From the NCBI RefSeq assembly GCF_013523125.1, contig NZ_JAAMQJ010000005.1, positions 1 to 64,000 on the forward strand: a stretch of DNA of 64,000 nt, given 5' to 3'. Under the pieces are notes generated by a model, which was given only the letters and a program-made list of their open reading frames with translations, was not told the DNA's origin and did not search any database. Below, in pieces: positions 62,131 to 64,000 of this stretch (position 1 is its first letter; the number at the start of each line of letters is the position of its first letter). This DNA comes from Pseudomonas entomophila. Lineage in GTDB: Bacteria > Pseudomonadota > Gammaproteobacteria > Pseudomonadales > Pseudomonadaceae. The position numbers and the translations under genes are program-made.

Positions 62131-63456
62131 ATGGACCTGTTTCGAAGCGAACCCGTCGCCCAGCCCCTGGCCGCCCGCCTGCGGCCTTCCAACCTGGACG
62201 AGTACGTCGGCCAGGAGCACCTGCTGGCCCGTGGCAAGCCCCTGCGCGAGGCCCTGGAACAGGGTGCCCTCCATTCGATGATCTTCTGGGGCCCGCCCGG
62301 GGTGGGCAAGACCACCCTGGCGCGGCTGCTGGCGCAGTTCTGCGACGCGCACTTCGAAACGGTGTCGGCGGTGCTGGCCGGCGTCAAGGAAATCCGCCAG
62401 GCGGTGGAGGTGGCGCGGCAGCAGGCCGGGCAGTATGGGCGGCGCACCATCCTGTTCGTCGATGAGGTCCACCGCTTCAACAAGTCGCAGCAAGATGCCT
62501 TCCTGCCGTACGTAGAAGATGGCACCTTGCTGTTCATCGGTGCGACCACCGAGAACCCCTCCTTCGAGCTCAACAACGCGCTGCTGTCGCGGGCGCGGGT
62601 GTATGTGCTCAAGAGCCTGGACGAGGCGGCCCTGCGCAAGCTGGTCGACCGTGCCCTCAGCGAGGAACGTGGCCTGGGCAGTCGCCGCCTGACGGTCGGC
62701 GATGACGCCTTCAAGATGCTGGTGGCCGCGGCCGATGGCGACGGTAGGCGCATGCTGAACTTCCTCGAAAACGCTTCGGACCTGGCCGAGGACGGCGGCG
62801 ACATCGGCGTCGAGCTGTTGCAGAGCCTGCTGGGTGACAGCCGCCGTCGCTTCGACAAGGGTGGCGAGGCCTTCTACGACCAGATTTCCGCGCTGCACAA
62901 GTCCGTGCGCGGTTCCAACCCGGATGCAGCGTTGTACTGGTACGCCCGTATGCTCGACGGCGGTTGCGACCCCCTGTACATCGCCCGGCGCGTGGTGCGC
63001 ATGGCCAGTGAGGACATCGGCAACGCCGACCCGCGTGCGCTGAACCTGTGCCTGGCCGCCTGGGACGTGCAGGAGCGCCTGGGCAGCCCCGAGGGCGAGC
63101 TGGCGGTGGCCCAGGCCATCACCTACCTGGCCTGCGCGCCGAAGAGCAACGCCGTGTACATGGGCTTCAAGCGCGCCATGCGCGAGGCGGCTGAGCACGG
63201 CTCGCTCGACGTGCCGCTGCACCTGCGCAACGCGCCGACCAAGCTGATGAAGCAATTGGGCTACGGCGACGACTACCGCTACGCCCACGACGAACCCGAA
63301 GGTTATGCGGCAGGCGAAGACTACTTCCCCGAGGCCCTCGCGCCTCGCGCCTACTACCAACCCGTGCCGCGCGGTCTCGAACTGAAGATCGGCGAGAAGC
63401 TTCGACACCTGGCCGAGCTCGATCGGCACAGTCCCGTACGCCGGAGGCCCACATGA
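62131..63456 (+). CDS. rarA: Replication-associated recombination protein A (RarA/MgsA)
   Basis: A 441-residue AAA+ ATPase of the clamp-loader family that acts at stalled forks and gaps. Walker A is GPPGVGKT (K60). Walker B is [11 protein letters not shown]. Sensor [18 protein letters not shown] and C-terminal tetramerisation part ([20 protein letters not shown]) are intact. It overlaps crcB by four bases. Confidence 0.96.
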   Translation: MDLFRSEPVAQPLAARLRPSNLDEYVGQEHLLARGKPLREALEQGALHSMIFWGPPGVGKTTLARLLAQFCDAHFETVSAVLAGVKEIRQAVEVARQQAGQYGRRTILFVDEVHRFNKSQQDAFLPYVEDGTLLFIGATTENPSFELNNALLSRARVYVLKSLDEAALRKLVDRALSEERGLGSRRLTVGDDAFKMLVAAADGDGRRMLNFLENASDLAEDGGDIGVELLQSLLGDSRRRFDKGGEAFYDQISALHKSVRGSNPDAALYWYARMLDGGCDPLYIARRVVRMASEDIGNADPRALNLCLAAWDVQERLGSPEGELAVAQAITYLACAPKSNAVYMGFKRAMREAAEHGSLDVPLHLRNAPTKLMKQLGYGDDYRYAHDEPEGYAAGEDYFPEALAPRAYYQPVPRGLELKIGEKLRHLAELDRHSPVRRRPT

Positions 63457-63827
63457 TCGGCATGATCGCCTCGGTGAGCCTGGCCGGCATCGTCGGCACG
63501 CTGCTACGGTTCGCCCTGGGCAACTGGGTCGCTGCCCATCACCCTCGACACTACTACCTGGCCACGCTGGCCGTGAATCTGGTCGGCTGCCTGATCATCG
63601 GCGTCCTCTATGGCCTGTTCCTGACCCGCCCCAGCGTTCCGGCCGAAGTGCGTGTCGGTCTGCTGGTCGGCTTCGTTGGCGGCCTGACCACCTTTTCGTC
63701 GTTTTCCCTGGACACCATCCGCCTGCTCGAAAACGGGCAAGCGCCCCTGGCCTTCGGGTATGCTGCGGCGAGCGTCCTCGGCGGGCTGCTCGCCACCTGG
63801 GCGGGCCTGTCCCTGACCCGAATCTGA
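63453..63827 (+). CDS. crcB: Fluoride channel CrcB/Fluc
   Basis: A 124-residue, four-helix membrane protein that works as a dual-topology dimer to export fluoride. [24 protein letters not shown] and [16 protein letters not shown] are the signature stretches. It is co-translated with rarA, so no fluoride riboswitch is placed directly before it. Confidence 0.95.
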   Translation: MIGMIASVSLAGIVGTLLRFALGNWVAAHHPRHYYLATLAVNLVGCLIIGVLYGLFLTRPSVPAEVRVGLLVGFVGGLTTFSSFSLDTIRLLENGQAPLAFGYAAASVLGGLLATWAGLSLTRI

Positions 63828-63844
63828 ACACCACACACCTATAA

Positions 63845-64000
<156 letters not shown>

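Overview
The window reads as a Pseudomonas chromosome, most like the P. putida group. It is G+C-rich. It carries the monomeric isocitrate dehydrogenase, the cspD-clpS-clpA-infA-bpt-aat-ftsK-lolA-rarA-crcB-serS block, the glgA-treZ-malQ-treY-glgX glucan/trehalose cluster and a REP pair (cgggcaagcccgctcc core), all in an order I remember from that group. The species is inferred from memory of gene order, not from a search.

Left end (1-6360): the tail of a prophage. It holds the end of the late control protein D gene, then a lysis cassette (GH19 endolysin, Rz inner spanin, an Rz1 lipoprotein nested inside Rz in another frame) and a small unknown gene. Next come two overlapping, strikingly A+T-rich genes (2039-4916): an unknown 255-residue protein and a 705-residue superfamily 1 (UvrD-like) helicase with its own N-terminal domain. 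This cargo pair sits between the lysis genes and the attachment site. It is my best candidate for an undescribed system, probably phage defence. The prophage ends in the 3' part of a tRNA-Cys gene (5125-5172) followed by the tRNA terminator. Beyond it lies debris of an older element (integrase, tail-fibre-like and other fragments).

Accessory and regulatory stretch (6370-21640): a CACHE-type diguanylate cyclase, an isochorismatase-fold hydrolase, small membrane proteins, a WYL regulator divergent from a VOC protein, an MFS pump divergent from a TetR regulator, a LysE exporter, a lipoprotein, several small orphan proteins, YedK/HMCES, a zinc-independent ribosomal protein L36 behind a Zur-like palindrome, DNA polymerase II and a DUF4174 protein.

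Carbon storage (21680-37830): on the minus strand glgA-treZ-malQ-treY-DUF2934, with glgX downstream, an alpha-glucan to trehalose pathway. Facing away on the plus strand are gnd, zwf and a GH15 glucoamylase-like gene, which link glucan use to the oxidative pentose phosphate route.

Core genome (37900-64000): a PAS-GGDEF-EAL protein, a dienoyl-CoA isomerase-like enzyme, nudC, a TauE/SafE exporter, topB with an SOS-like box, a REPIN, a GNAT enzyme with roxA, purB, hflD-mnmA, nudJ, monomeric idh, cspD, clpS-clpA, infA, bpt, aat, ftsK (with another SOS-like box), lolA-rarA-crcB and the start of serS. Two transferases that make N-degrons (aat, bpt) and the machinery that reads them (clpS, clpA) lie within about 5 kb. 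Three tandem arrays, each of exactly eight 7-bp units, sit in two intergenic gaps around idh-cspD-clpSA.
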